From the NCBI GenBank assembly GCA_964418415.1, contig CAYQLB010000007.1:1-39407 (forward strand): 39,407 bases of DNA. Reading direction: 5' to 3'. A model generated the notes under the pieces. That model ran no database searches. It saw nothing but the letters and a program-made list of their open reading frames with translations, and was not told the DNA's origin. Of the stretch, positions 10,433 to 20,462 are shown in pieces; the stretch's first letter is position 1, and each line of letters opens with the position of its first letter. A program made the translations under genes and the position numbers. The stretch is from CAJBLF01 sp964418415. Its GTDB lineage: Bacteria; Patescibacteriota; Gracilibacteria; Absconditabacterales; Absconditicoccaceae.

Positions 10433-10723
10433 TTATTTGTAGATTGTTTGAGAATCCGCTAGGTAAGAGTTTTCAGACAGAAACCTCTCTTTTAGTCTTT
10501 CGTCAAATTTTGCTCCATATTTGAGTTGGGCAACAAAACTATTGATAACGTCCTCCTTTTGCTTAAGTTCAGAATAAAGCGTATCAAAAAGTTTAATAAA
10601 TGTCCCGCCGAGAGCTCCATGAAAAAAACTTCATTCATTGGAGCTTTTTTTTATTTTTTTGAAAATAAAACTCAATTGGCTATCCTCGCAGTACTGTTGG
10701 TTTACTCGTTCTATGAATGAATA
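10433..10723 (-). pseudogene. possible gene remnant at the right edge of the element
   Basis: The minus frame stays open from 10723 to TAA 10433 with one TGA as Gly and a protein-like composition (FHGALGGTFIKLFDTLYS... ending DSQTIYK), but no ATG; the only start is TTG 10675 (80 aa). It looks like the C-terminal end of a longer protein cut off upstream. A strong plus-strand terminator overlaps its 5' half, which argues against an intact minus-strand gene. It may be a truncated host or element gene at the integration boundary. Family not recognised. The rest of 10400-10880 holds only terminators and a promoter. Confidence 0.3.
10613..10660 (+). terminator. strong intrinsic terminator
   Basis: AGCTCCATGAA (10613-10623) pairs with TTCATTGGAGCT (10634-10645) with one bulge, followed by T8-A-T7. 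No plus-strand gene is evident just upstream, so it probably insulates the following promoter or belongs to a lost gene. Confidence 0.7.
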
Positions 10724-10792
10724 CTAAAAAATTTTTTCTATTTATATTTTTTTAAAATAATTCTTTTATAAAATATAAAAAAACATTTTATA

Positions 10793-10822
10793 TTGACTTT
10801 TGTTCTTAAATATATATATAAT
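10793..10822 (+). promoter_or_regulatory. sigma70-type promoter for the membrane-protein pair
   Basis: TTGACT (10793-10798), 18-bp spacer, TATAAT (10817-10822), about 58 bp before the start at 10881. It is among the best promoter matches in the window. Confidence 0.65.
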
Positions 10823-10880
10823 ATATTACAAGCATTGATCATTAACAATTACTATTATTAATTTAAAAAACAAATTTATC

Positions 10881-11483
10881 ATGAAAACAAAATGGTTGCT
10901 TATTTTTTTCGTATTCATGTTTGCTGGTATGAAACACTATACTGCTAATGCAGCTGTTGGTGATTCAATTGTGGCAACAGAATGGATTGCTGTCAAAGAA
11001 TCGTCTATTGACTCCCTGACTTTGACGTATTTACAACAAAAGGGGTTGATTTCCTACATCACGCCTAAAGAAGAAAACAACAATGTGTTTTTTAACATTG
11101 TATCGTATTTGTCCCAACTTCTGGATAAAAGTTTGTCTTCGATAAGTTCGAACGCAAATAAATTTTATTACACACCGGTCGGATTTTGGGTGACATGGGG
11201 AATTTTCTACCATTATACTGGCGGAGAGATTCTTCATTACCTGCTTACTTTTTTGTATCTGATTGTTATTACAATCTTTTTCATTTGGTTGTGGCGTAAA
11301 CACTGTATTCATAAAGTTATTCCTATCGAACTTGAAGATGCAGGGACAACTACGGATGGAGAAATTGAAGTAAAACTAACTGACACTGTTCATTATGAAA
11401 TTAAACATGCCAGTGTATCTATGCAGTTTTGGTTACTTCTTATTTATTTAATCCTCTTTATAATAGGAGCAGGTGTATTATAA
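10881..11483 (+). CDS. exported membrane protein, unknown (pair member 1)
   Basis: 200 aa, no TGA. N-terminal signal peptide (MKTKWLLIFFVFMFAGM...ANA), about 85 extracytoplasmic residues, a membrane span near 118-138, a cytoplasmic loop with an acidic stretch, and a C-terminal span (about 178-200). Layout and an alignable stretch (TYLQQKGLI) match the next gene (DLQNNGKI), so the two are probably paralogues. A clear promoter precedes it. Its glycines are all GGN, unlike element and backbone genes, which suggests arrival from a standard-code donor. Function unknown. Confidence 0.75.
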   Translation: MKTKWLLIFFVFMFAGMKHYTANAAVGDSIVATEWIAVKESSIDSLTLTYLQQKGLISYITPKEENNNVFFNIVSYLSQLLDKSLSSISSNANKFYYTPVGFWVTWGIFYHYTGGEILHYLLTFLYLIVITIFFIWLWRKHCIHKVIPIELEDAGTTTDGEIEVKLTDTVHYEIKHASVSMQFWLLLIYLILFIIGAGVL

Positions 11484-11515
11484 CAAAACAAATACAAACA
11501 TTTAAAACATTAGTT

Positions 11516-12178
11516 ATGAAAACAATTATTGTAAGTATCTTTTTCGCTTTCGTTACTTTTTTCGCTTTTGGACAGGATAAAATCATCTATATTCAAAAGC
11601 AGGATCTTAATCCAAAACAGCTTTCCGATTTACAGAATAACGGCAAAATTGTTGATGAAATTACCATTCATACCGACCTTTCTATTATAGAAAAAATCAA
11701 AAATTTGGAAAAAGATTGGTCGCGGGATGCTATGGATGACCTTTTGGATGATTTTACCTTATCACCGGAACAATTTGGTGTTATGATTGATACTTTATCC
11801 AACGTCATTATCCGCCAGTCAAACGATATTCCCAATACAAAAGTTGGCAAGATTGCACTTGCTGGATTTGCATGGAAGATCGCAGGACCTACCATATTTA
11901 AATTCTTTACGGATATATTGTTTATTATTTTCTTTTTGTGGTTCTTTATATGGAGCTATAAAAGAAATTTCTGGACAAAAACTTTCGTTGCTTCCAAAAA
12001 GAAAGGTATATTCGGCCGAATTTTGACCAAAAGGAAAGTTGATGATGTTGACGATCTTTTTGATGGTGATTCCTGGCTTTCCGGAAGTGATGGATTTGAC
12101 ACAGATACTGTTGCATCAAGGTTTTTGCATATTATTGCATTGGTGCTATTTCTTTTGGTATCTATGTTTATTTTATAA
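11516..12178 (+). CDS. exported membrane protein, unknown (pair member 2)
   Basis: 220 aa from ATG 11516 (MKTIIVSIFFAFVTFFAFGQ, signal peptide) to TAA. Extracytoplasmic region with acidic helices (DAMDDLLDDFTL), a span at about 137-160, a basic loop (FGRILTKRK) followed by Asp-rich sequence, and a C-terminal span. It starts 32 nt after the first gene and ends at a strong terminator, so they form a two-gene operon. No TGA; it has one CGG (WSRDAM) and one CGA (FGRIL) in contexts that look like Arg, not Trp, again suggesting standard-code origin. Function unknown; a membrane complex of two related subunits is plausible. Confidence 0.75.
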   Translation: MKTIIVSIFFAFVTFFAFGQDKIIYIQKQDLNPKQLSDLQNNGKIVDEITIHTDLSIIEKIKNLEKDWSRDAMDDLLDDFTLSPEQFGVMIDTLSNVIIRQSNDIPNTKVGKIALAGFAWKIAGPTIFKFFTDILFIIFFLWFFIWSYKRNFWTKTFVASKKKGIFGRILTKRKVDDVDDLFDGDSWLSGSDGFDTDTVASRFLHIIALVLFLLVSMFIL

Positions 12179-12197
12179 ACTTCGTACGCAAATATTG

Positions 12198-12226
12198 AAC
12201 GCAGAGTTTTTCTCTGCGTTTTTTTT
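12198..12226 (+). terminator. terminator of the membrane-protein pair
   Basis: AACGCAGAG (12198-12206) pairs perfectly with CTCTGCGTT (12212-12220), loop of five T, followed by a T-run. Confidence 0.9.
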
Positions 12227-12228
12227 AA

Positions 12229-12257
12229 TCAAAAAACTGGATCGTAAGGATCCAGTT
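12229..12257 (-). terminator. terminator of the M23-like gene
   Basis: AACTGGATC (12235-12243) pairs with GATCCAGTT (12249-12257); on the minus strand it is followed by TTTTTT (12229-12234). It sits 20 nt past the stop of the hydrolase-like gene, so two terminators separate convergent genes. Confidence 0.85.
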
Positions 12258-12277
12258 CTATATCTGTTTTTGTTTTA

Positions 12278-14188
12278 TTATTTCGTTAAACTTTCGCCGA
12301 ATTCTACGGTCTCAGGCGTTGGATTGTCTTTGTTCGGATTAGGTCCTGTTCTGAATGGGAAATCTTCTGGAATATAGTATCCTTTGATTTGACTCAAACA
12401 TTTCAAAACATTCGTTTGTCGATTGATTGGGCTGGATGCATAGATTTTTCCGTCTTTATTTCCATATCTTGAAAGTTGGTTGATAGTATGATATACTCAT
12501 AAGTATGCGTTGTTTAGCGTTACTGGGATTGCTCTTGCTCCTGCATAGGCTGAATAGAATCCAATTCTATCTCATCTATCATTATTTCCTACGTTACCAA
12601 TATTATTGGATGTACTCAAATAGTGTCCGAGTGTACTTTCTGCAAATGCAATACAGATAACAACATCTTTATCGATATTTGTACCTTTGACTACATCTTC
12701 CCAGAACGTTACTTGTTTGTAAACACCTACACCGTATTTTGTAAGAAATTGTTTTTCTCTCGATGCTAAAGTATCTCATGTCATAAGTTCTAGATCTGTT
12801 ATATCAATAGGTCTTGCATATTTGTCTCTGAGATATTTTATTTGATATCCTTCAGGTAATACACCTTTATCTCTCACTATACTTGCATCCAGGATATCGA
12901 ATGGATCTATTGCTATGCCATTTTTGAAAAGCTCGAAGGTGAGGTTTGCTCATTTAGAAATAAATCCTGCTCCTCTTGTTCCTGGCTCTCATCAACTATA
13001 TCCTATTATTTGTCCTCTTCTTACGATATCTCATGGTTTGACTACCGTTTTGTTGAGATATTGATAGACGGTCACGTATCCGTCGGTGTGTACTATCATT
13101 GCTCGATTGATACCTATTTCATCATTATCTGCTACGAAATAGACGATACCGTTGCGTGATGAGTATACTGGTGTTCCTTGATCTGCCTTGATCTGTATTC
13201 CGATATGTGGTACACCATATTGTTTCTGGAAATCCTCATCACCGAAGTAGGTTTGGATTTCTTCGATAGGGTATATCGGTCGTGCAATAGGATATACATC
13301 ATTATCTTCTTCTATATCATGAAGCTTATCTAATTTTTTCTCCATATCGAAATCTACTTTATATACTCATTTTTTAATGTCGTTTACAAATTCCATAGTT
13401 GTATCATAGACTTCCTTTGTGCTTTGAAAAAACGTATCGATACTCAAAGCTCTCTGATCGGTATCTTTCTGATAAAGTTTCATAAATTGTAAGAGATAAT
13501 TTTTTTTCTGTTGTAATTTTTCTATTTCTATCTGGTATTGTTCAATACTTTCTTTGGCTTTCGATTTTAGATCGTTCAATTTCTTAATAGTTTCCAATTG
13601 TTGCTCTTCATTTTCCTTGAAATTGGTCAATAAGTCATTGAGTTGTAAGATCATAGATTGTATCAAAGAATCGTTTGCTAATGTTAGTGGAATATTATCT
13701 GAGTTTATTAATAGTTTGATATCATCGATGGTGTTTGTCTCTTCATCATAAATCTTATTGTCCATCTTATAGATGAAATTTGCAAAATCTTGGATATATT
13801 CTTTGGTATCTGTCATTCCTGATCTGGAAGATTGAATGTCTTTGTAGGTGAGTATCATAAGTTTTTTATAGGTGTTTATTTTTTTTAGCTGCTCAGCTAT
13901 CGTATCAGTTGTAGTATTGATGGTTTGAATAACATTCACGATTTCTTTTCTTGTAGCCCTATATGTATCAGAGATAGTGTTGTCATTTCCTCTCTCTTGT
14001 TCGTCCAATGCATATAACTGTTTGACTACCTCATCGAGATTGCTTTTGAGTGTTTGCATCTCATTCATAGCTGTTTTAACATCAAAATCAGCCACATCTG
14101 CTGATATGGTATCTGATGTTTGTGCTGTAGAGATTCCGATGCTTCCTATGAGAAGCATAAGCAACGTTCATCGTACTTTCTTTTTCAT
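12278..14188 (-). CDS. exported coiled-coil protein with degenerate M23 domain and lysozyme-like domain
   Basis: 636 aa. Signal peptide MKKKV..TLLMLLIGSIGISTAQ (first glycine is TGA), a long coiled coil (about 25-270), an M23/LytM-like beta domain (about 315-430), and a C-terminal lysozyme/glucosaminidase-like domain (AFAESTLGHYLS, NNIGNVGN; about 510-600) with a likely catalytic Glu. The M23 domain keeps the first His (HIGIQI) but the usual Asp is Gln and the HLHFE-type site reads ANLTFEL, so it is probably an inactive, EnvC/NlpD-like regulatory or binding module. The protein would act in the envelope on peptidoglycan. Its own promoter and terminator are visible. Start at ATG 14188 gives the signal peptide. 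Confidence 0.82.
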
Positions 14189-14275
14189 GTGAATGAATTC
14201 ATGGATATAAATTATACCAACTGTTTTTCACATCCATTCTGCATACTGTCGAATGGCGCTCGAATATACACTACT

Positions 14276-14303
14276 ATTATATTCTAGAATAAGGAAATAA
14301 CAA
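14276..14303 (-). promoter_or_regulatory. promoter for the M23-like gene
   Basis: On the minus strand TTGTTA (14298-14303), 16-bp spacer, TATAAT (14276-14281), 88 bp before the start codon. It immediately follows the terminator of the MFS operon. Confidence 0.5.
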
Positions 14304-14330
14304 AAAAACCGTATCTCTCCCCGGTTTTTT
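14303..14330 (-). terminator. terminator of the sbcC-HIT-MFS operon
   Basis: AAAAAACCG (14303-14311) pairs with CGGTTTTTT (14322-14330); on the minus strand the hairpin ends in T's. It lies 43 nt after the MFS stop. Confidence 0.8.
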
Positions 14331-14372
14331 ACTTGACAGACCCGTTAATATATATAAAATATTGTTTTCTAT

Positions 14373-15554
14373 TTATTTTTTGATATCTGATAGGTTAGAG
14401 GCGTCGAATCTCTTGATAAAAAATGGCATAAGTAGGAGTACAAATCAAAAAAAGAAGAAGCTTATCTTTGTTCCTATTTTACTTGAAAAATAATCAGTCG
14501 TGATCATGATCAAAAAGATGATAATGCTCGTCATGATTCCATATGCAACTGATCAATATTCTTTTTTCTGATCTTCTCCGATATGGAAAAAATATCTTCC
14601 TTCTAAGAGATTGACTGCGATACCGAAAAATATGCCGATGCTAAATCAAAAAATATTTAATGTGGTGAAATATTCATAGGTATCTATGATATATGGAAAA
14701 TAAATTGTGGTCAATCCCAAAACGATAGTAAAAATCATAGCAATAAGCCTTCTTTGTTTGGTGAAAAATACAGAAAGTATATGTCCTGCTATGGCTCCAG
14801 CGAATGAAATCACAATAATTATGATAGCATTTGTCGTTGTCCTTTGAAAAAAATCTACCCCTATTTCTAGCATTTTTTGGACTATTGCCGTAGAAATTGC
14901 TCGTAAAGCTCCTATCGGCAAAAGCAATCGTATATATTTTTTACTGGTTTGTCGAATATTCGGAAGCGCTGTTTTTATGGTGCTAATAAATTTTCTGTTT
15001 TCAAAGTCTTTGTCGTATTCCAGGAGCATAGTCAATATGCTTGATCCTACAAGTATTGCTATAATTCCTTGAAATCATTGGGCTCATCGTGCATCGAATA
15101 TAGCGAATCCCAGATAACTTCCCAAAAGTATTCCTATCAATATTGCTATATTGATGATACCATTTATCTTTGCTTCTCCATGTGATGATCTCTGTATTTC
15201 TATACTTAGGATGATGGCTTTGATGACTAATCGTAGACTATAACTGAATCCAATGATGCTTATGAGTACAACAAATATCCAAAAAGGATAATATCCTAAT
15301 ATATTACCTATAGTCAAACAAAGTATAGCAAGTAACCCTGCAAAGATAGTAATGTTTTTTTTACGAAATGCATATGCGAGCGATCATCCTATGAGATATG
15401 CAACCATTCCTCATAAACTTAGGTATCCTGCTATCTGTTCAAGGCTTATATCTATGTCTTTGAGATATGATCGAAGAAAAAATTTGAGCATAGAAATAAA
15501 AACGCTCCGAAGAAATGTTATAATGACGAAATTTACAAAATTCCTTTTGGTCAT
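14373..15554 (-). CDS. MFS-type membrane transporter
   Basis: 393 aa, about 11-12 hydrophobic segments with short basic loops (AFRKKN, FTKQRR, RQTSKKY), the general pattern of the major facilitator superfamily. TGA supplies several membrane glycines, e.g. LSLGGM and LIGGSL. Start at ATG 15554 (MTKRNFVNF) lies 8 nt after the HIT gene stop, so the two are co-transcribed. Substrate cannot be read from the sequence. CGA falls inside membrane helices (e.g. FFL-CGA-SYL), where Trp is more plausible than Arg, consistent with CGA=Trp. Confidence 0.8.
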
Positions 15555-15561
15555 TGTTCTG

Positions 15562-16017
15562 TTATTTGTTTAAAAATGTTTTTTTGTACGCTTGTGTAAC
15601 TCTGATATATTCCTTATCTTCTATTCGTGTACGTTTATCTGCATTTTTTTTACTTTGGATATGTATACCTACATTGGGTAAGAGATGAAAATGTAAGTGA
15701 TTTACCGATTTGTTTATAATACTATCTTTTGTTAGTCCATCTCTCAGTAGTAGATTAACGTCTTTGTATTTTTTGTGGAGTTTCTTCGCTCGAATATCCA
15801 CTAATCTATGCATTTCCAAAAGCTCTGCGTGAGTGAGTGTTGTAAGCATATTTACATGTCTTTTTGGTATGATGAGTAGGTGATGTTTTACATATGGTGC
15901 ACGAGCCGGGATAACGAAAAAATATTTTCCTTCTTGGAGCATATGTTCTTTTTTTTCGTGACAAAATGGGCATGTATGTGTTTTTTCTAATTTTTTGACA
16001 ATCGTGATATATTTCAT
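15562..16017 (-). CDS. HIT-family nucleotide hydrolase/transferase
   Basis: 151 aa. The histidine triad is NHLHFHLLP (about 111-119), HxHxHxx; an N-terminal CPFCHEK is typical of the zinc-binding HIT branch; IPKRHV (about 50) is the conserved beta-strand before the helix. Members hydrolyse or transfer nucleoside monophosphates from dinucleotides or adenylates (Ap4A, AMP-lysine and similar). It lies between the SbcC-like and MFS genes in one minus-strand operon. Contains no TGA. Confidence 0.88.
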   Translation of the reverse strand: MKYITIVKKLEKTHTCPFCHEKKEHMLQEGKYFFVIPARAPYVKHHLLIIPKRHVNMLTTLTHAELLEMHRLVDIRAKKLHKKYKDVNLLLRDGLTKDSIINKSVNHLHFHLLPNVGIHIQSKKNADKRTRIEDKEYIRVTQAYKKTFLNK

Positions 16018-16084
16018 ATTTTTTTTTGGTATAAAAATTGATCAGCCCCATAATAAAAAATTATCTTTTAATTACAAATCGATA

Positions 16085-18640
16085 TTATTGTTCTATTTCT
16101 ATGATTTGATCCCAAATATCCATCTGCTGTATTTGTTGGCTATGGGTGATAGTATATAATTTTATTTCTTTCTGTTTTACAAAGTTTTCTAGCATATCAG
16201 CAACTTTTCCTACGGTATCCGCGTCGAGATTGTTTATCGTTTCATCTAAGAAAAGAATAGGGGAGTTGATATATGATGAAATCGCAAGCATCCAAATTAA
16301 TTTCAAAATTATCCTTTGTCATCAGCTCAGACTTTTGGTATCTCTTTCTCATTTTGTATCAATTATTTTTGCTTCGAGTTCCAGCTTATCAGCATCACTT
16401 TTGTTCAGCTGTAGTTTTATTTGATAATCAACGATCTGAGCGAGATAACTATTGATAATATCATTTAATATCGGTAAATGATCTTGCAGTACAATCAACA
16501 GCAATTCTTTGGAAAAGATATTGTAGAGATTTCCTAATATTGTTTCTTGCTCTTCTAGTTTCTGCCTTTCCAATTGATGATCTTTGAATTCGCTTATGAG
16601 AATGTCTATATCGTGATGGTTTTGCTTCATTGTTAGATGATGTTTTTCTAATTTTGCTGTTGTTTCCGTATCCATTTCTCTTTTTTTCAGTTCTAATTCT
16701 TTTTGTTCCTGTTCTTTTTCAGCTATTGTTGTTCTACTCTCGTTCAATTGTTTTTCTAGAGATTCTTTTTGGGTAATAGCTTTTTGGAGTTGATTTTTTC
16801 GTTCTTCGACTTGCTTCGTTGCTTGTTCCTGTTCATTGATTTTTTTATCTATTTCTTTTGCTTCTTTGTCTTGGCTGATATATGTAGTATATGTTTTTTC
16901 TACTGTTTTGTATTGTATTTCGTTCAAAAAATCTTTTATCATCTCTAGAGTTTTTTCACGTTCTTTTTGTTGTATTTCCAATGCTTTTATATTGTTCTCA
17001 TCTTTGTTTATTTTTGTATCGTTCAATGATTTTAGTTCTGCTTGTAACCCCTTTATTGTTTTATCTATTTGATTTTGTTGATCGATATATCCTTGCTTTT
17101 GTCCTTCTAATTGTTCGAATGTTTTTTTATTGATAACCTTTATAAATGGACATGGTGACTGTATTTTTTCACAAGCAAAGGTTGCTTGGGTATCGATAGT
17201 TTTTTCTAATTCTTTCAATGCTTTTACTATATATGTTAGCTGATGTTCTTGGTCGTTTATTTTTTCTTCGAGATGTTTTTTTTGGGTTTCTATTTTTTCT
17301 GCTTCGTTTTTTTGCTTCAATTCTTCGTTCTGTATTTTGAGTTGTATATTTTTTATTTCTTCGCTAATTTTCTTGCCCTCATCGATGATTTTTTGGATCA
17401 AAAAATAACTTGATAAGATTGTTATATCTCATTCTTTGGCTATTTCCGTTTCTATTATTCATTGTCTGATAAATTTTCGAATTTCTTTTTTTGGAATTTG
17501 TGATTCACTTTCATTTTGCTTCGAAATTACTTCCTGTTTTTGTTTTTTTAGCAGTTCTATCTTCTTTTCATCGATATTTTCTATCTTTTTTTCAAGTTCT
17601 GAAATGCTTGTCGAAAGTTCTTTTTCTGTTCATTGTTGTTCTTTTAGTTTCTTCTGTTCTTGAATAATATCTTTTTGAATTGTTTCGAGTTGATGAGTTA
17701 ATTTCTGGTCCTGTGATTTTTTGTTCTCGATATAATTGTGAAGTTCTTGTTCTCGATTAGTAGGAAAATCTTTGAGTGAAAAATCAGTTATCTGTATTTT
17801 TTCTTCTATCATCTTCCATTCATCGAAAAAATGCTGATACGTTGTTGTATCTATAGCATTGTTCAATAATTCTTTGATGATATTGAATGTGGAAAGATAG
17901 TTTTGGATATTATTTTTTAACTTTTCATCATATTTCGATATATCTGTTGTTGCTTTTATTTTGTACCATATTTCTCTTTTTTTGTCCGCTAATACGTCTT
18001 TGGCTTCATCTATTCCCATGAGGTTAAAGACATTTTTGAGGATGCTCAATCTTTCTATTGGTGTTAATTCAAAAATATTGTCTGAATCTTGCATCAAGAA
18101 AATCGTATTCATAATCACCTCTCTTGGTGGCAAGAAATTCTGTAAATTTTGCTGAAGATCTGTTTCATTTTTGAATATTATTTCGTCGCGTTTGAGGCCA
18201 GATTGTTGTTGTATAAGATCTTCGATGTCTATAGCTTGTTCTAGTGGTGAATGTTTAGTGAACTCAGGCAATATTCCTTCAAGTGTATATAATTTTGATT
18301 CGCATGATTCTTTTACTTTGCTTTTTTTGATGTTTCTGATGATAAAATAGATGATTCCATCTACTTCTACGATAATCTTTATGAATCCTTCTTTGGATTT
18401 ACTATTTAATATGTGTCTATTGTTATACTTATATAATCCGTAGATAGGTCCATCAAAAAAAAGAAAGCTTTTTCCTGAACCGATAGGTGCTTTGATGAGC
18501 ATTTTTCCGTTATTGAAGAAAACACTCAAGAGCTTATCCTGAAATGGTCAGATGTTTTTGTAGGAGATGGCTATTAGATTGAGCAGTTTCGTTGGTTTAC
18601 TTACTAAATACTTTGATAAAGATAGAAATATCTTATCCAA
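16085..18640 (-). CDS. SbcC/Rad50-like SMC ATPase
   Basis: About 851 aa. N-terminal LIAISYKNIGPFQ and Walker A APIGSGKS (about 50-57), Q-loop region FLMQDSD, long coiled coils (about 220-700) separated by a Cys pair in CEKIQSPCPF that resembles but does not match the CxxC zinc hook, then ABC signature SLSGGQ (about 770, both Gly are TGA), Walker B ILFLDE and D-loop NNLD. Family members tether and process DNA ends with the SbcD/Mre11 nuclease; no partner is in view. No ATG exists in frame upstream of Walker A: TTG 18640 (or 18646) is the best start, just after TAG. It diverges from the sortase gene by only about 30 nt. Confidence 0.85.
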
Positions 18641-18672
18641 AAACAACCATTTCTATATACTATATATATATT

Positions 18673-19599
18673 ATGTCAATTCTTTTGGGGCTTTATATGG
18701 TTGCTTATTTTGGTTTTTTGATGATTGCGAGTATAATAGAAGTGTACATTTATATTCCCTATCTTGATATGTACTGATTACACGAACATTATATCCATAC
18801 AGTGCCCAAAAAGTCTTTTTTGAAGGAAATTAGGATTTTTATCCTTCTTTTTGGTGTGATTTTTGTTGGTATCCTTGTATTTACCAATTTTAATTTGTTT
18901 GCTGCTAATTTTCGTGCATTATTTGAAAATGAAGTTGCTCCTATAGCCCCTATTAGTACGTCAATAGTATCTGAAAATAATACTATCTCTACTATCGTCG
19001 ATATGGCAGAAAAAAATGATATTGAGATCCAATGATTATTGAAAAATTATGAAAAAACATCAGACGCTACTACTTTGGCTCCTTCTACAGAAGAAATTTT
19101 ACAATCTCACCTTATGGAATATACCTTTTCTTTTAATACTGTTCCTCCTGTAAATAGACTTCTTGTTCCTTCCTTGGGTCTTGATGTTCCTATTGTGACC
19201 GCAGAAAATAAAAACGCAAAAGATTTTACTAAGGCTGACTTTGAAGATGAACTCGATAAATGAATTGTTAAATATCCTACAACACCCGAACCCGGAGAAG
19301 AGGGGAATACGTTGTTGTTTGGACATACAAGTTATCAAGTATGGAAACAAAATCCTTATGGTACCATCTTCAAAGATTTACCTAAATTGAAAGATAGTAC
19401 TTTAATTCAGATCCTTTGGAATTGACATTTGTATGAATACAAAGTTGTCGATCTTTTTATCGTTACTCCGAAACAAGTCCCTGCTCAGTATACCACATAT
19501 CAAGAAGCTGGTGGTAGTTATATCACTTTGATGTGATGTTATCCTTTGGGAACTGATAATAAGAGGATTATGGTCGTAGCTAAACTGATCACTGAATAG
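18673..19599 (+). CDS. class E/D-like sortase
   Basis: 308 aa. Two N-terminal hydrophobic segments (MSILLGLYMVAYFGFLMIAS and FILLFGVIFVGILVF), a linker, then the sortase barrel: catalytic His in LFGHTSY (His about 217), Cys in TLMGCYP (about 289; the Gly before it is TGA), and Arg 298 in DNKR. Sortases cleave a C-terminal sorting signal and transfer the protein to a cell-surface acceptor. No LPXTG-type substrate is visible in the window. In standard code it splits into four ORFs. Followed by a bidirectional terminator. Confidence 0.88.
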
Positions 19600-19618
19600 T
19601 TTATATCATGTATAAAAA

Positions 19619-19650
19619 AACTGCCCGTAAAAAACGGACAGTTGTTTTTT
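19619..19650. terminator. bidirectional terminator between sortase and DUF2784 genes
   Basis: AACTGCCCGT (19619-19628) pairs with ACGGACAGTT (19634-19643) with one mismatch and is flanked by A-run and T-run, so it can serve both convergent genes. Confidence 0.85.
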
Positions 19651-19659
19651 AATTCATTT

Positions 19660-20049
19660 TTATTCAAGCAGTGAGGGGTTTTTCCATACAAATAATGAAC
19701 CAGATCCTAACATAATCAATAACAGTGTAATTAATGTTACGATTGTTTCTGTAATTTCGAAATGTAGATAATCCTTACATAATGTTACAATAAAACCTCC
19801 ATTGATAAACATTTCTGTTTGTGAAGGATCAGCCAGTAATCTGAATTGTTGTTCTATGGCTGTGAGAGGACATCCACAACAAATGATTTGTACAGGTAAT
19901 AAGAATATTAACATGACGCGATGAATTATTACCAATTTTTTGTATTTTTTCTTTTGTTTCTGACTTGCAAATATCCTCCAGATAAAGAAAACGATTACAA
20001 TTATGTGTAATACAACTATGCCGTTTGCCGCAAATAAGTAGATATTCAT
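19660..20049 (-). CDS. DUF2784-family membrane protein
   Basis: 129 aa, four predicted membrane segments. CCGCPLTAIEQQFR is the family hallmark (GCPLT followed by an Arg-containing helix). The biochemical role of the family is not established. No TGA, but it has only about six glycines, so that is not informative. It ends at a shared bidirectional terminator. Confidence 0.75.
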   Translation of the reverse strand: MNIYLFAANGIVVLHIIVIVFFIWRIFASQKQKKKYKKLVIIHRVMLIFLLPVQIICCGCPLTAIEQQFRLLADPSQTEMFINGGFIVTLCKDYLHFEITETIVTLITLLLIMLGSGSLFVWKNPSLLE

Positions 20050-20155
20050 ATTTTTTCTAAATTTTACTATATATTTTTCCTATAAAAAGTCAACCCCATT
20101 CACTCTCTAAAAAATCTCCACTCTCTGTTCCTTGTTTTAAACAAAAAGTAGATGT

Positions 20156-20287
20156 CCGACAACGTTTCATCTATGTCTGACGCCACGACGAACCATTGAA
20201 ATCAATTAGGTCGTGGATGTTCAGACTAGATGTGTTGTCTGTTCGTATCCCTTAATTTCAGTCTTTAAAGAGAGGGGCTTCTTTCTT
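20156..20287 (+). ncRNA. structured repeat element, copy 1
   Basis: A long hairpin: CCGACAACG, CATCTA, GTCTGA and CCACGAC on the left arm pair with GTCGTGG, TCAGAC, TAGATG and TGTTGTCTG on the right (20156-20241). The tail (TTGTCTGT, TATCCCT, then AGAGGGGCTTCTTTCTT) recurs in inverted orientation at 22741-22804. It may be a structured RNA or the end of a mobile unit. The rest of the gap to 20462 is AT-rich with one small palindrome (ATCAAA-aa-TTTGAT, 20325-20338) that could be an operator for the next gene. Confidence 0.5.
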
Positions 20288-20462
20288 CTTTTTCTAAATT
20301 AAATTAACATAAAAATAAAATAAGATCAAAAATTTGATATTTATGATATACAATTAAAATTAAATAAATGGAACGATATTGCTATCCTTATTTTTTCCTT
20401 GAAAATGTTCTATCAATCTTTATAGACACAAAAGTAAAACATTTATTTGAATAAAAAATAGT

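Noticed and set aside
10526..10720. 64-aa hydrophobic plus-strand frame
   Set aside because: Its hydrophobicity comes from the T-run of a terminator; no leader or homology is visible.
14333..14358. TTGACA followed by TATAAA on the plus strand
   Set aside because: The spacer is only 14 bp and it points into the 3' end of a minus-strand gene.
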